45,397 nt of DNA from Candidatus Palauibacter rhopaloidicola (GTDB lineage Bacteria > Gemmatimonadota > Gemmatimonadetes > Palauibacterales > Palauibacteraceae), in NCBI GenBank assembly GCA_026914155.1, contig JAPPGH010000051.1:1-45397 (forward strand), given 5' to 3'. The translations under genes were made by a program, and so were the position numbers. This document shows, in pieces, positions 1 through 8,841 of this stretch; within the stretch, counting starts at the first letter, position 1; each line of letters starts with the position of its first letter. The notes beneath the pieces are model-generated. The model ran no database searches, was not told the DNA's origin, and worked only from the letters and a program-made list of their open reading frames with translations.

Positions 1-2
1 TC

Positions 3-2090
3 CGCAACACGCGCTGGTCGCCGAACGGGAGCACGGTGGCGTTCACGCACGACACCGACGCGTCCGTGCAGCTCTGGATACTGGACGTCGCCTCTGCGGC
101 GGCGCGGCGGCTGTCGGACCTCGATCTCGTGAACGTCGGCTTCGGGGCCCCGTTCAACTGGTCTCCGGAAGGAGATTTCCTCTACGCCATGGCGGCGCCG
201 CCCGGCCGCGGCCCGGCGCCCGCCGAGCCGATGGTGCCGACGGCGCCCATGATCGAGGAGACGTCGGGGGAGGCGGCCCCTGCCCGCACGTATCAGGACC
301 TGCTGCAGAACCAGCACGATGAGGCACTCTACGAGTACTACTCGACGGCGCAGCTGGCCCGCGTCGGCCTCGACGGGTCGGTGGCCATGGTCGGCGATCC
401 GTCGATCTTCTCGGGCGCCTCGCCATCGCCGGATGGCGAGCACCTGCTCGTGCAGACGACCCACCGGCCGTACTCGTACCAGGTGCCGGCCTCCCGCTTC
501 CCGAGGACGATCGAAGTGTGGGACGCGCAGGGGAACGTGGTGCACGAGGTCGCGGAACTCCCGCTCCAGGATGGCGTCCCCACGTCGTTCGGGTCGGTGG
601 CGACGGGGGTGCGGTCGATCGCGTGGCGCGCCGACGCGGACGCGACGCTCTATTGGACGGAGGCGCAGGACGGAGGCGACGCCCTCGCCGAGGCGGACAT
701 TCGCGACCGGGTGTTCATGCACGCGGCGCCCTTCTCCGGCGAGCCCGTCGCGATCGCGGACCTCCCGCTCCGCTACGGCGGCGTGATATGGGCGGAGGAG
801 GGATTCGCCTTCCTGAACGAGAACTGGTTCTCCACCCGCCAGCAGCGCACCTACCGAATCGACCCGGACGCCCCGGGCGAGATGGAGCTGATCTTCGACC
901 TCCAGACGGAGGACCGCTACAACAACCCCGGTTTCCCGATGTTCACGACGAACGCGCGCGGGCAGGGCGTCCTCATGACCGCCGACGGCGGGTCCTCAAT
1001 CTACCTGGCGGGGCAGGGCGCTTCGCCGGAAGGCAACCGTCCCTTCCTCAGGAAGCGGAACCTCGACACGGGGGAGGAAGAGGAGTTGTTCCGCTCGGAG
1101 GCGCCGTACTACGAGGGGGTGGTCACGCTCCTCGAGGACGGGCGGCTGATGACGCGGCGGGAGTCGGTGGACGAACCCCCCAACTACTTCCTGCGCGACC
1201 TCGAGCGGGGGACGATCAGCGCCGTGACCGAATTCCCGCACCCGTATCCGCAGTTTGCCGGCGTCCGCAAGGAGGCGATCCAGTACGAGCGCGGGGACGG
1301 CATCCCGCTTTCGGCGACGCTCTACCTGCCGGCGGACTATGATCAGGAGCGCGATGGTCCGCTCCCGACCTTCGTGTGGGCGTATCCGACCGAGTTCAAG
1401 AGCGCGGCGGCGGCCGGCCAGCGGCGGGACTCGCCCTACCAGTTCACGCGGATCCCCTACGGCGGCGCCGTGCCGTACGTGACCCGGGGCTACGCCGTGC
1501 TCGACAACGCGTCGATGCCGGTGATCGGCGAGGGCGACGCCGAGCCCAACGACACCTTCCGCCAGCAGTTGGTGGCGAACGCTCAGGCGGCGGTGGACGA
1601 GGGCGTGCGGCGCGGGGTCGTGGATCCGGACCGGGTCGGCGTCGGCGGACACTCCTACGGTGCCTTCATGACCGGCAACCTGCTCGCCCACTCCGACATC
1701 TTCCGGGCCGGCGTGGCGCGCAGCGGCGCGTACAACCGGACCCTGACGCCGTTCGGCTTCCAGCGGGAGCAGCGGCTCTTCTGGGAGGACCCGGACCTCT
1801 ACCTGTACATGTCGCCCTTCATGCACGCCGACAAGGTGAACGAGCCCATCCTCATCATCCACGGCGAGGACGACAACAACTCGGGCACCTTCCCCATCCA
1901 GTCGCGGCGCTTCTACGCGGCGCTCAAGGGGCTGGGCGCGACGGCGCGGCTGGTATTCCTGCCGGCCGAGAGCCACGGCTACGCGGCGCGTGAGTCGGTC
2001 CTCCACGTCCTTTGGGAGACCGACCGCTGGCTCGAGATGCACGTGAAACCGGCAAAGCCCGTCACGACGACGGACGACGCGGGAAGCTGA
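3..2090 (+). CDS. S9 family prolyl oligopeptidase-like serine peptidase (5' partial)
   Basis: The reading frame is open to the left edge, so the true start lies outside the window. The first in-frame GTG (36) sits inside a WD40-like propeller blade (RWSPNGSTVAF) and is not a credible start. The N-terminal part is a beta-propeller and the C-terminal part (from about base 1270) an alpha/beta-hydrolase. The catalytic triad is visible: Ser at codon 1653 in GHSYG, Asp at 1872 in HGEDD, and His at 1974 in ESHGY. This matches the S9 prolyl oligopeptidase/acylaminoacyl peptidase group, which cleaves short peptides and is often exported in such bacteria; the signal peptide, if any, is off the edge. 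The next gene overlaps or abuts its stop codon. Family assignment is secure; substrate is not known. Confidence 0.93.
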   Translation, partial: RNTRWSPNGSTVAFTHDTDASVQLWILDVASAAARRLSDLDLVNVGFGAPFNWSPEGDFLYAMAAPPGRGPAPAEPMVPTAPMIEETSGEAAPARTYQDLLQNQHDEALYEYYSTAQLARVGLDGSVAMVGDPSIFSGASPSPDGEHLLVQTTHRPYSYQVPASRFPRTIEVWDAQGNVVHEVAELPLQDGVPTSFGSVATGVRSIAWRADADATLYWTEAQDGGDALAEADIRDRVFMHAAPFSGEPVAIADLPLRYGGVIWAEEGFAFLNENWFSTRQQRTYRIDPDAPGEMELIFDLQTEDRYNNPGFPMFTTNARGQGVLMTADGGSSIYLAGQGASPEGNRPFLRKRNLDTGEEEELFRSEAPYYEGVVTLLEDGRLMTRRESVDEPPNYFLRDLERGTISAVTEFPHPYPQFAGVRKEAIQYERGDGIPLSATLYLPADYDQERDGPLPTFVWAYPTEFKSAAAAGQRRDSPYQFTRIPYGGAVPYVTRGYAVLDNASMPVIGEGDAEPNDTFRQQLVANAQAAVDEGVRRGVVDPDRVGVGGHSYGAFMTGNLLAHSDIFRAGVARSGAYNRTLTPFGFQREQRLFWEDPDLYLYMSPFMHADKVNEPILIIHGEDDNNSGTFPIQSRRFYAALKGLGATARLVFLPAESHGYAARESVLHVLWETDRWLEMHVKPAKPVTTTDDAGS

Positions 2091-2881
2091 GCGCCGCCGC
2101 CGAAGTCCCGCTCCTGGTCGAGGCGGAGGGTCCCGTCCGGATCCTCCGCCTCAACCGTCCCCGCCGTCTCAACGCCGTCAGCCTCCCCATGTACGAGGCG
2201 CTGGAAGCCGAACTCGCCCGCATCGGAGCGGACTTCGAGACGCGCGTCGTCGTCGTAACGGGGACCGGGCGGGGATTCTGCTCCGGCGCCGACCTCAAGG
2301 CGCACCGCGACCACGAGGCGTCGCGGGCGGAGCGCCACGCCTACATCGAGACGAGCCAGCGCGTGTTCCGCGCGCTCCAGACGCTGCCGCAGCCCGTGGT
2401 CGCGGCCGTAAACGGACACGCGATCGGGGCCGGCTGCGAACTCGCCCTCTCGTGCGATTTCGTCATCGTGGCGGAGGAGGCGAAGCTGCGCATGCCGGAA
2501 GTCGCGCTGGGGACCTTCATCGGCGGCGGCACGGCCTACACGCTGCGCCGGCGCGTGGGACACGCGCGCGCGACCGAACTGGTCTTGCTGGGCCGCTACT
2601 TCACCCCGGAGGAAGCGGGAGCGTGGGGGTTGGCGAACGAGGTGCTCCCCGCCGAAGAGGTCCTCCCCGCCGCGCTCGATCTGGCCGGCCAGCTGGCCCG
2701 CAACGCCCCGATCTCCATGCGCCTCGCCAAGCGCCTGCTCGACCGGGCGGAATCCGTCGACCCCGGGGAGGCGCTGCGCCTCGAGGCCGAAGCGCTCTTC
2801 ACCTGCATGGCCTCCGAGGATTGGCGCGAGGGCCTGGAGGCCTTCGCAGAGAAACGCGCCCCCATCTACCGCGGCCGGTAA
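2087..2881 (+). CDS. Enoyl-CoA hydratase/isomerase family protein
   Basis: This is a crotonase-fold enzyme that would hydrate enoyl-CoA esters in beta-oxidation or a related pathway in the cytoplasm. The oxyanion-hole segments GFCSGADL and NGHAIGAGCELAL are present. Both catalytic glutamates of true hydratases are kept: Glu of GCEL and Glu of MPEVALGT. The start is unusual. No ATG or GTG lies in frame near the conserved N-terminus (VEAEGPVRILRLNRP). The choices are a CTG at 2087 that overlaps the upstream TGA as CTGA and gives 264 aa, close to the family's usual length, or a TTG at 2012 buried 79 bases inside the upstream gene. I place the start at 2087 by length and coupling, with low certainty. 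Confidence 0.88.
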   Translation: MSAAAEVPLLVEAEGPVRILRLNRPRRLNAVSLPMYEALEAELARIGADFETRVVVVTGTGRGFCSGADLKAHRDHEASRAERHAYIETSQRVFRALQTLPQPVVAAVNGHAIGAGCELALSCDFVIVAEEAKLRMPEVALGTFIGGGTAYTLRRRVGHARATELVLLGRYFTPEEAGAWGLANEVLPAEEVLPAALDLAGQLARNAPISMRLAKRLLDRAESVDPGEALRLEAEALFTCMASEDWREGLEAFAEKRAPIYRGR

Positions 2882-2890
2882 CGGCTCCGC

Positions 2891-3244
2891 TTACTTGGCG
2901 GCTCGCTCTCGGATCGCGCGTTCCCCGCCCCCGATGGCTTCGAAGTAGCCTTCGAGCCGGGCCAGGCGTTCCTTGAGTTCCGCCTCGAGTTTGCCGATGC
3001 AGCTCGTAAGCCGTGTCTCCAACTGCGCCACTTCCGTGCGCACGGTCGCGACCTCCCGCTCGACGGCGCCGAGACGCCCCTCGACGGCGCCGAGACGCCC
3101 ATCCATGGCGTCGAGGCGTCCATCCAGCCCACTCGTCTTCGTCAGGAGGTGCTTGATGTCGTTCCGCATGCCGCGCTGGCCGGGAACGATTACCGCGGCC
3201 AAGGCGATGGCCGCCCCGATGACGGCGATGATCTCCCCGCTCAT
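2891..3244 (-). CDS. Small membrane-anchored coiled-coil protein
   Basis: This is a 117-aa protein with one N-terminal hydrophobic segment (about residues 4-20, IIAVIGAAIALAAVIV). A long heptad-rich coiled coil follows, with repeated DGRLDAMDGRLGAVEGRLGA-type units. The start is the ATG whose complement is at 3242-3244, because a GGAGG lies seven bases upstream of it; a longer reading to 3346 has no such site. I do not recognise a named family. The layout is that of small anchored proteins with a cytoplasmic or periplasmic coiled stalk. It is convergent with the enoyl-CoA hydratase, nine bases from its stop. Confidence 0.72.
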   Translation of the reverse strand: MSGEIIAVIGAAIALAAVIVPGQRGMRNDIKHLLTKTSGLDGRLDAMDGRLGAVEGRLGAVEREVATVRTEVAQLETRLTSCIGKLEAELKERLARLEGYFEAIGGGERAIRERAAK

Positions 3245-3556
3245 CGGCGTGCCTCCGCCGGATCCGGCGATGTGCCGCCTCGTCCGGGATGCCGCGTACC
3301 GTGATGACAGGGACGTTTCATCATACCTCCGTGATTCTTGACCCAACGTAGGGTCCTTGAGTTCTCCCGCGCGAACGCACGCCGCCCGTGCTACCGGATC
3401 ACAAGATGGCGGATCCGATCAACGGAGACTCATCACGCCCGTGACGTTCCCGCGGGAACGTCCGGGGGTCCGCTCACCCGCCATTGCCCGCCGACGGATT
3501 TGCGCCCCACGTTGATTCAGCCGCATCGATCCAGAGCAGCCAAGGCAGAGGAGGAT
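3245..3556. other. Intergenic region between divergent genes (312 bases)
   Basis: No convincing gene is seen. The frame of the amidohydrolase stays open back to 3338, but without a start supported by a ribosome site or by family length. The notable content is the perfect 20-bp palindrome at 3443-3462, listed separately. A TTGACC at 3338 has no good -10 partner, so no promoter is called. Confidence 0.6.
3443..3462. promoter_or_regulatory. Perfect 20-bp palindrome, copy 1 of a repeated site
   Basis: The core ACGTTCCCGCGGGAACGT is flanked here by G and C, extending perfect symmetry to 20 bases. An identical 18-bp core occurs at 20633-20650. Both copies are intergenic and upstream of a rightward gene for an exported protein. 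There is no loop and no following T-run, which argues against a terminator. It lies 94 bases upstream of the amidohydrolase start. A dimeric repressor operator is the simplest reading; the regulator is unknown. Confidence 0.5.
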
Positions 3557-4960
3557 ATGATGGATTCCGCCCGCCGCTCCGCCCGGATAACCGGGGTTCT
3601 CGCGCTCGCGGCTTTCGCCGCGCTCCTCGTGGTCCCGCCCGCCGCCGCCCAGGAGGGGACGATCGCGCTGGTGGGCGGCCAATTGCTCGATGGGTACGAG
3701 GTGCCCCCGATCCATCATGCGGCCGTCGTCATCGAGGGGAACCGGATCGTCGCCGTGGGGCCCGCGTCCGAGATCGAGATCCCGGCGGACGCGGAAGTCA
3801 TCGACACCCGGGGCAAGACGATGATGCCCGGCATGGTCGACGCGCACGTGCACATCATGATTCTCGGACACGGCGACTACAGCCGGTGGTTCCCGTGGTT
3901 CGAGGGGAACGACGACCTCGTGTACGAGACGTCCGCCAAGCAATTGCTCGCGGCCGGTGTGACCGCGGGCGTCGACCTCGCGGCGCCGATGTCCAGCCTC
4001 GCCTTCCGGGATCGGGTGAACCGCAACGAAGTCCCCGGTCCCCGGCTCCTCGCGAGCGGCCCCTGGGTCACGCGCTACGCCTGGGGCTTCCTTCCCGCCG
4101 AACTCCGCGTCCTGCACCGCACGCCCGAGGAAGCGGCGGAACGGACGCGGATGCTGATCGACGCCGGAGTCGACGTCATCAAGACGTGGATCGGCACGAC
4201 CGAGGAGGACATGCGGGCGATCAAGGCGGTGGCGGGTCCGGCGGGTGTCCCCATCCACTGCCACGTCTACGCGGAGGAGGTGGTGTGGGGGGCGATCCGC
4301 GGCGGTTGCGACGTGCTCCAGCATGCGGGCTCGGGCGGCAGCGTCCCCCCCTACTCGCAGGAACTCGTCGACCACATCGCGATGGAGGGGATCCCGGTCG
4401 TACAGACGATTTCGCACCGGATCTGGATCTACCCCGCCACGGTCGAGTTCCCGGAGCGCCTCTGGGATCCGGACATCATCGACAGCTTCCCCGAGCCGAT
4501 CCGGGAACAGGTGCTGAGTTCCTACACGAAGGACGACTTCTGGCGGAAGTCCTACTTCCGCACCACGCCGCGCCAGATCCGGAACAGCGAGCGGGCGGGG
4601 CGGCAGTTCATCGATGCGGACGCCGTCATGGCGATGGGCACGGATACCGGGTCGCCCCTGAACTTCCACGCGGAGTCGGCGTGGCGTGAGGTGTCGGCTT
4701 TCGTCGACATGGGGATGACGGAGATCGAGGCGATTTCGGCGGCCACCAAGGTCTCGGCGGAGGTCCTCGGGCTCAGCGAGACGGGGACGATCGAGCCCGG
4801 CAAGCTCGCGGACATCATCGTCGTGGACGGCAACCCGCTGTTCGACATCAACGTGCTCGGCTACGTGACCGACGTGATCAAGGACGGCATCATCTACAAG
4901 CGCGACGGCGTGCCCGTGTGGGAGACGGACCAGGCGCAGAAGAGCACGAGCGGGCGCTGA
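3557..4960 (+). CDS. Exported metal-dependent amidohydrolase (imidazolonepropionase-like)
   Basis: This is a 467-aa protein with a Sec signal peptide (MMDSARRSARITGVLALAAFAALLVV region, cleavage near AAAQ). A TIM-barrel amidohydrolase domain follows. Metal ligands are visible as the HVH of VDAHVHIM, HCH in PIHCHVYAE, His in LQHAGSGG and Asp in GTDTGSP. The C-terminal KLADIIVVDGNPL is the usual closing strand of the composite beta-domain. The start is chosen at ATG 3557 (or 3560) just after GAGGAGG. It would hydrolyse a cyclic amide or a C-terminal dipeptide bond in the periplasm; members of this group act on Xaa-Pro or Xaa-Arg dipeptides, but substrate cannot be read from sequence. The next gene overlaps it as TGATG, so the two are probably co-translated. 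Confidence 0.9.
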   Translation: MMDSARRSARITGVLALAAFAALLVVPPAAAQEGTIALVGGQLLDGYEVPPIHHAAVVIEGNRIVAVGPASEIEIPADAEVIDTRGKTMMPGMVDAHVHIMILGHGDYSRWFPWFEGNDDLVYETSAKQLLAAGVTAGVDLAAPMSSLAFRDRVNRNEVPGPRLLASGPWVTRYAWGFLPAELRVLHRTPEEAAERTRMLIDAGVDVIKTWIGTTEEDMRAIKAVAGPAGVPIHCHVYAEEVVWGAIRGGCDVLQHAGSGGSVPPYSQELVDHIAMEGIPVVQTISHRIWIYPATVEFPERLWDPDIIDSFPEPIREQVLSSYTKDDFWRKSYFRTTPRQIRNSERAGRQFIDADAVMAMGTDTGSPLNFHAESAWREVSAFVDMGMTEIEAISAATKVSAEVLGLSETGTIEPGKLADIIVVDGNPLFDINVLGYVTDVIKDGIIYKRDGVPVWETDQAQKSTSGR

Positions 4961-6660
4961 TGCGCCGGACCCCGACCCTCACCGCCGCCCGCGAGCCGGG
5001 CCGGCCGGGCGCCCGTACGGTCGCCCTCGCGACGATCCTCGCCTCCGGGCTGGGCCTCGCTTCATGCACTGCCGTGCCGGAGCCGGGGGACGACTCCCCT
5101 TCGACCGGCGCCGGTGACGCCGCCTTTGACCTCGTGATCACAGGCGGAACCGTCGTCGACGGGACGGGGGCCGACCGCTTCACCGCCGACATCGGCATCC
5201 GCGATGGCCGCGTGGTCGATGTCGCCCGCGAGGGCGGCCTCTCGGGGCAGGGGGCCGAGGAGATCGACGCGGCCGGGCTCATCGTCTCCCCGGGGTTCAT
5301 CGACCACCACAACCACGTCCAGAACCAGGTCCACCGGCGGCCGCTGGCCGAGAACTTCATCCGCCAGGGGATCACGACCATCCTTCCGTCGCTGCACAGC
5401 GGCGACCAGCCGTACCCGCTGCGCGACTACATCGAAGACCTCGACGTTGCGCCCAACATCGGCTTCTTCGCGGGCCACACCTGGACCCGCCGGCAGGTGC
5501 TCGGAATGGAGGACCGCGCGCCGACGCCGGAGGAACTCGACGAGATGCGGGACCTCGTGCGCGAGACGATGGAGGACGGCGCGCTCGGGCTTTCGACCGG
5601 GCTCCTCTACGTCCCGGCGAACTACGCGGAGACCGAGGAGGTCATCGAACTGGCGAAGGTCGCCGCGGAGTACGGCGGTATCTATTACACGCACATGCGC
5701 GACGAGGCGCGCGGTCTCCTGCCGGCCGTGCGCGAGGCGATCCGCATCGGCGCCGAGGGCGGACTTCCCGTCCACATCAACCACTTCAAGGCGATGGGCG
5801 TCGACAGCTGGGGGAAGACCATCGAGTCGCTCGCGCTCGTGGACTCGGCGCGCGCCGCGGGCATCGACGTAAAGGTCGACGTCTACCCATACACGGCGGG
5901 AAGCACGGGCTCCGGCGTGCTCTTTCCGCAGTGGGTGCTGGCCGGCGGCGTCGACTCGTTCCGGATCCGTGTCACGGACCCCGAGACGCGGGCGCGGATG
6001 GAGCCGGAGATCAAGGAGTGGATGCGCCGCGACTGGACGGGTGGAGACCTCTCACGCATCCAGTTCCGCACGCTCCGCGCCTTCCCCGAATACAACGGGA
6101 GGCGGATGTCGGACCTCGCCGCGGATCGGGGGCTCCCGAACAACGACGCGACCGGCGTCCAACTCGCGATCGAACTCCAGTTGGCGGGCGGGTTCAGCGC
6201 CATCTACCACTTCATGGACGAGGCGGACGTCATCCGCATCATGCGGCACCCGCAGGCGATGTTCGAGACGGACGGCGACCCGGTGGGCTACGGGCTCGGC
6301 TTCCCGCATCCGCGGAGCTACGGCACCTTCCCGCGCATCCTCGGCCGCTACGTGCGGGAGATGGGCGTGCTCACGCTGGAGGAGGCGATCCGGAAGATGA
6401 CCTCGATGTCGACGGACGAAATCGGCCAGTCCGAGCGCGGCCGGATCGCCCCCGGCATGTGGGCGGACATCACCGTCTTCGACGCCGACCGCATCATCGA
6501 CCGCGCCGACTACGTGGACCCGCACCGCTACTCGATCGGCATCCACCACGTGATCGTGAACGGCGTCCCCGTCATCCTCGACGGCTCCGTCACGGGCGCA
6601 AAGCCGGGCCAGGTGCTGAAGGGCCCCGCCCGCCACCTCACCGAAACCCCCGGCGGGTAG
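4960..6660 (+). CDS. D-aminoacylase / N-acyl-D-amino-acid deacylase family lipoprotein
   Basis: This is a 566-aa protein starting at the ATG that overlaps the preceding stop (TGATG). The signal sequence ends in a lipobox (GLGLASC), so the mature protein is probably a lipid-anchored periplasmic or outer-membrane enzyme. The metal-dependent hydrolase core shows GFIDHHNH near the N-terminus, then YYTHMRDEA, HINHFKAMG and FETDGDPVG. These match the N-acyl-D-amino-acid deacylase group (EC 3.5.1.81 type), which removes acyl groups from D-amino acids. Pairing with another exported amidohydrolase suggests scavenging of modified peptides or cell-wall fragments. Exact substrate is inferred only from the family. 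Confidence 0.9.
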   Translation: MRRTPTLTAAREPGRPGARTVALATILASGLGLASCTAVPEPGDDSPSTGAGDAAFDLVITGGTVVDGTGADRFTADIGIRDGRVVDVAREGGLSGQGAEEIDAAGLIVSPGFIDHHNHVQNQVHRRPLAENFIRQGITTILPSLHSGDQPYPLRDYIEDLDVAPNIGFFAGHTWTRRQVLGMEDRAPTPEELDEMRDLVRETMEDGALGLSTGLLYVPANYAETEEVIELAKVAAEYGGIYYTHMRDEARGLLPAVREAIRIGAEGGLPVHINHFKAMGVDSWGKTIESLALVDSARAAGIDVKVDVYPYTAGSTGSGVLFPQWVLAGGVDSFRIRVTDPETRARMEPEIKEWMRRDWTGGDLSRIQFRTLRAFPEYNGRRMSDLAADRGLPNNDATGVQLAIELQLAGGFSAIYHFMDEADVIRIMRHPQAMFETDGDPVGYGLGFPHPRSYGTFPRILGRYVREMGVLTLEEAIRKMTSMSTDEIGQSERGRIAPGMWADITVFDADRIIDRADYVDPHRYSIGIHHVIVNGVPVILDGSVTGAKPGQVLKGPARHLTETPGG

Positions 6661-6678
6661 CGCGCGGGGAAGCGACGG

Positions 6679-7194
6679 CTACGTGGCGGGGTCGGCCTCC
6701 GGGTCGCCCGTCCTCTGGCCCAGTTCCGTCTCGAGCATGAGCAGGGCGGACTTGTCGTCGCCCGCGAGCCGCAGCCGGTCGACGATGTCGGAGATCGTCT
6801 TCTCCTCCTCGACCTGCTCGTTGACGAACCACTGCAGCATGACCTGGGCCGGATAGTCGGCTTCGTCCATCGCGAGGCGATAGAGGTCGCCAATCATCCC
6901 GGTCACCTTCCGCTCGTGCCCGAGCGCCGCCTGGAACACCTCCAGGGGCGAACCGAACTCCGAGGGCGGGGCATCGATCGCCTCGAGTGAAACCTGTCCT
7001 TCGCGGTCGTGCATGAAGTCGAAGATGCGAAGCGCGTGCGCCCGCTCCTCCTCGGCCTGCTCGCGCATCCAGCGCGCGAAGCCCGGAAGGCCCTCGCCTT
7101 CAAAGTGCGCGCACATGGACAGGTAGACCTGGCTCGCGTACAGCTCCTGCGTGATCTGCCCGTTGAGCGCTGCCTGCATCCTGGTACCAATCAT
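6679..7194 (-). CDS. ftnA: Non-haem ferritin
   Basis: This is a 171-aa iron-storage protein. With the start at 7194, the ferroxidase residues fall at the same positions as in E. coli FtnA: Glu17, Tyr24, Glu50 and His53, followed by further acidic ligands in ALGHERKV and the NEQVEEEK helix. Length is typical of bacterial ferritins, and there is no haem-binding Met of bacterioferritin type. An AGGAG sits upstream, rather far from this ATG; the ATG five codons later is an alternative. The gene is convergent with the deacylase and divergent from glycyl-tRNA synthetase, across a 246-base gap that must hold both promoters. It stores Fe(III) in the cytoplasm and limits Fenton chemistry. Confidence 0.93.
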   Translation of the reverse strand: MIGTRMQAALNGQITQELYASQVYLSMCAHFEGEGLPGFARWMREQAEEERAHALRIFDFMHDREGQVSLEAIDAPPSEFGSPLEVFQAALGHERKVTGMIGDLYRLAMDEADYPAQVMLQWFVNEQVEEEKTISDIVDRLRLAGDDKSALLMLETELGQRTGDPEADPAT

Positions 7195-7440
7195 CTCGCC
7201 TGCCTGCTCCTCTCGTCTCGTCGGGAATACGCGCCGAGGCGGGAACTGCGCCACGCCCGCGCGGGTCCGAATCTCGTTTCCCCCGCACCGAATCGCCAGC
7301 GACAAATGGTTGCTCCCCTTTGCCGGCCACGGCTATCGTTGCCGCGCTCGCGGCCGGAGCCGCCTGCGCGACGCCCGAGGCTCCGGTAATTCCAGCCGAT
7401 TTCGCGTTCGCTTCGGATGCGAGCGGACGCCGCCGATCTC

Positions 7441-8826
7441 ATGACCGACACCAAACCAGATTCGAACGCCGGGCCGGAAGCCGACTCGGGCCATCCGGCC
7501 GGCCTGATGGACAAGCTCGTGTCCCTCGCCAAGCGGCGCGGGTTCATCTTCCAGTCCTCCGAGATCTACGGAGGCGTCGGGTCGGTGTACGACTACGGCC
7601 CGCTCGGCATCGAACTCAAGAACCGCATCCAGGATCTGTGGTGGCGCGAGATGGTGTACCGCCACCCGAACATCGTGGGGCTCGACGCGGGGATCCTCAT
7701 GAACCCCGAGGTGTGGGTCGCGAGCGGACACGTGGGCGCCTTCACGGACCCGCTCGTCGAGTGCCGGAGCTGCCACCGCCGCTTCCGCGCCGACGACCTG
7801 CCGAAGCTGGAGGCGGGCGAGCCCGAAGCCCAGCAGTGCGGGGTGTGCGGATCCACCGGCGAGTGGACGGACCCGCGCCAGTTCAACCTCATGTTCAAGA
7901 CGTTCATGGGGGTGGTGGAGGACGAGGCCTCGACCGTCTTCCTGCGCCCGGAGACGGCGCAGGGGATCTTCGTCAACTTCCGCAACGTGCAGGAGTCCGT
8001 GCGCCAGAAGGTCCCGTTCGGGATCGCGCAGGTGGGGAAGGCATTCCGGAACGAGATCACGCCGGGGAACTTCATCTTTCGCACGCGCGAGTTCGAACAG
8101 ATGGAGATGCAGTTCTTCGTCGCGCCGGGGACGGAGGACGAGTGGTTCGAGACGTGGAAGGAACGGCGTATGGCGTGGGTCGAGACGCTGGGCATCCGGC
8201 CGGAGCGGCTGCGCTTCCACCGGCACGGGCCGGACGAACTCGCGCACTACTGCAAGGACGCGTCCGACATCCAGTACCGGTTCCCGTTCGGGTGGCAGGA
8301 GTTCGAAGGGATCCACAACCGGACGGACTACGACCTCGGGCGTCACCAGGAGCACTCGGGGAAGAAGCTGGAGTACTTCGACCAGCCCGCGAACCGGAAG
8401 TACGTGCCGTACGTGATCGAGACCTCGGCGGGACTCAGCCGGACGCTCCTGGTCGTACTGGCCGATGCCTACGACGAGGAGGAAGTCGACGGCCAGCAGC
8501 GCGTCGTGCTCCGGCTCAAGCCGGCGCTGGCTCCCTTCCAGGCGGCCGTCTTCCCGCTCGTGAAGAAGGACGGAATGCCGGAGATCTCGGAGAAGTTGGC
8601 GGATGAACTGCGCGGGCCCTTCAACGTGCTGCACGACATCGCGGGATCGATCGGAAAGCGGTACCGGCGGCAGGACGAGGCGGGCACGCCGTTCTGTCTC
8701 ACGATCGATGGGCAGACGCTGGAGGATGAGACGTGCACGGTGCGCGACCGGGATTCGCTCGAGCAGATGCGCGTGCCGCTGTCCGGCGTCGCGGCGTGGC
8801 TCGGCGCCGCGGTCGGCGGCGGCTGA
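7441..8826 (+). CDS. glyQS: Glycyl-tRNA synthetase, dimeric (alpha2) type
   Basis: This class II synthetase charges tRNA-Gly. Recognisable pieces in order are the N-terminal KRRGFIFQSSEIYGGVGSVY, the zinc-like CRSCHRRF ... CGVCGSTG pair, motif 2 around FLRPETAQGIFVNF and FRTREFEQMEMQFF, the glycine-binding SGLSRTLLVVL region, and a C-terminal anticodon-binding domain. Length is 461 aa from ATG 7441; an in-frame ATG at 7417 would add eight residues, and neither has a clear ribosome site. This is the single-polypeptide type found in many Gram-positives, archaea and Gemmatimonadota, not the separate GlyQ and GlyS subunits of E. coli. Confidence 0.95.
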   Translation: MTDTKPDSNAGPEADSGHPAGLMDKLVSLAKRRGFIFQSSEIYGGVGSVYDYGPLGIELKNRIQDLWWREMVYRHPNIVGLDAGILMNPEVWVASGHVGAFTDPLVECRSCHRRFRADDLPKLEAGEPEAQQCGVCGSTGEWTDPRQFNLMFKTFMGVVEDEASTVFLRPETAQGIFVNFRNVQESVRQKVPFGIAQVGKAFRNEITPGNFIFRTREFEQMEMQFFVAPGTEDEWFETWKERRMAWVETLGIRPERLRFHRHGPDELAHYCKDASDIQYRFPFGWQEFEGIHNRTDYDLGRHQEHSGKKLEYFDQPANRKYVPYVIETSAGLSRTLLVVLADAYDEEEVDGQQRVVLRLKPALAPFQAAVFPLVKKDGMPEISEKLADELRGPFNVLHDIAGSIGKRYRRQDEAGTPFCLTIDGQTLEDETCTVRDRDSLEQMRVPLSGVAAWLGAAVGGG

Positions 8827-8841
8827 TCGGGCGGGCCGCGC

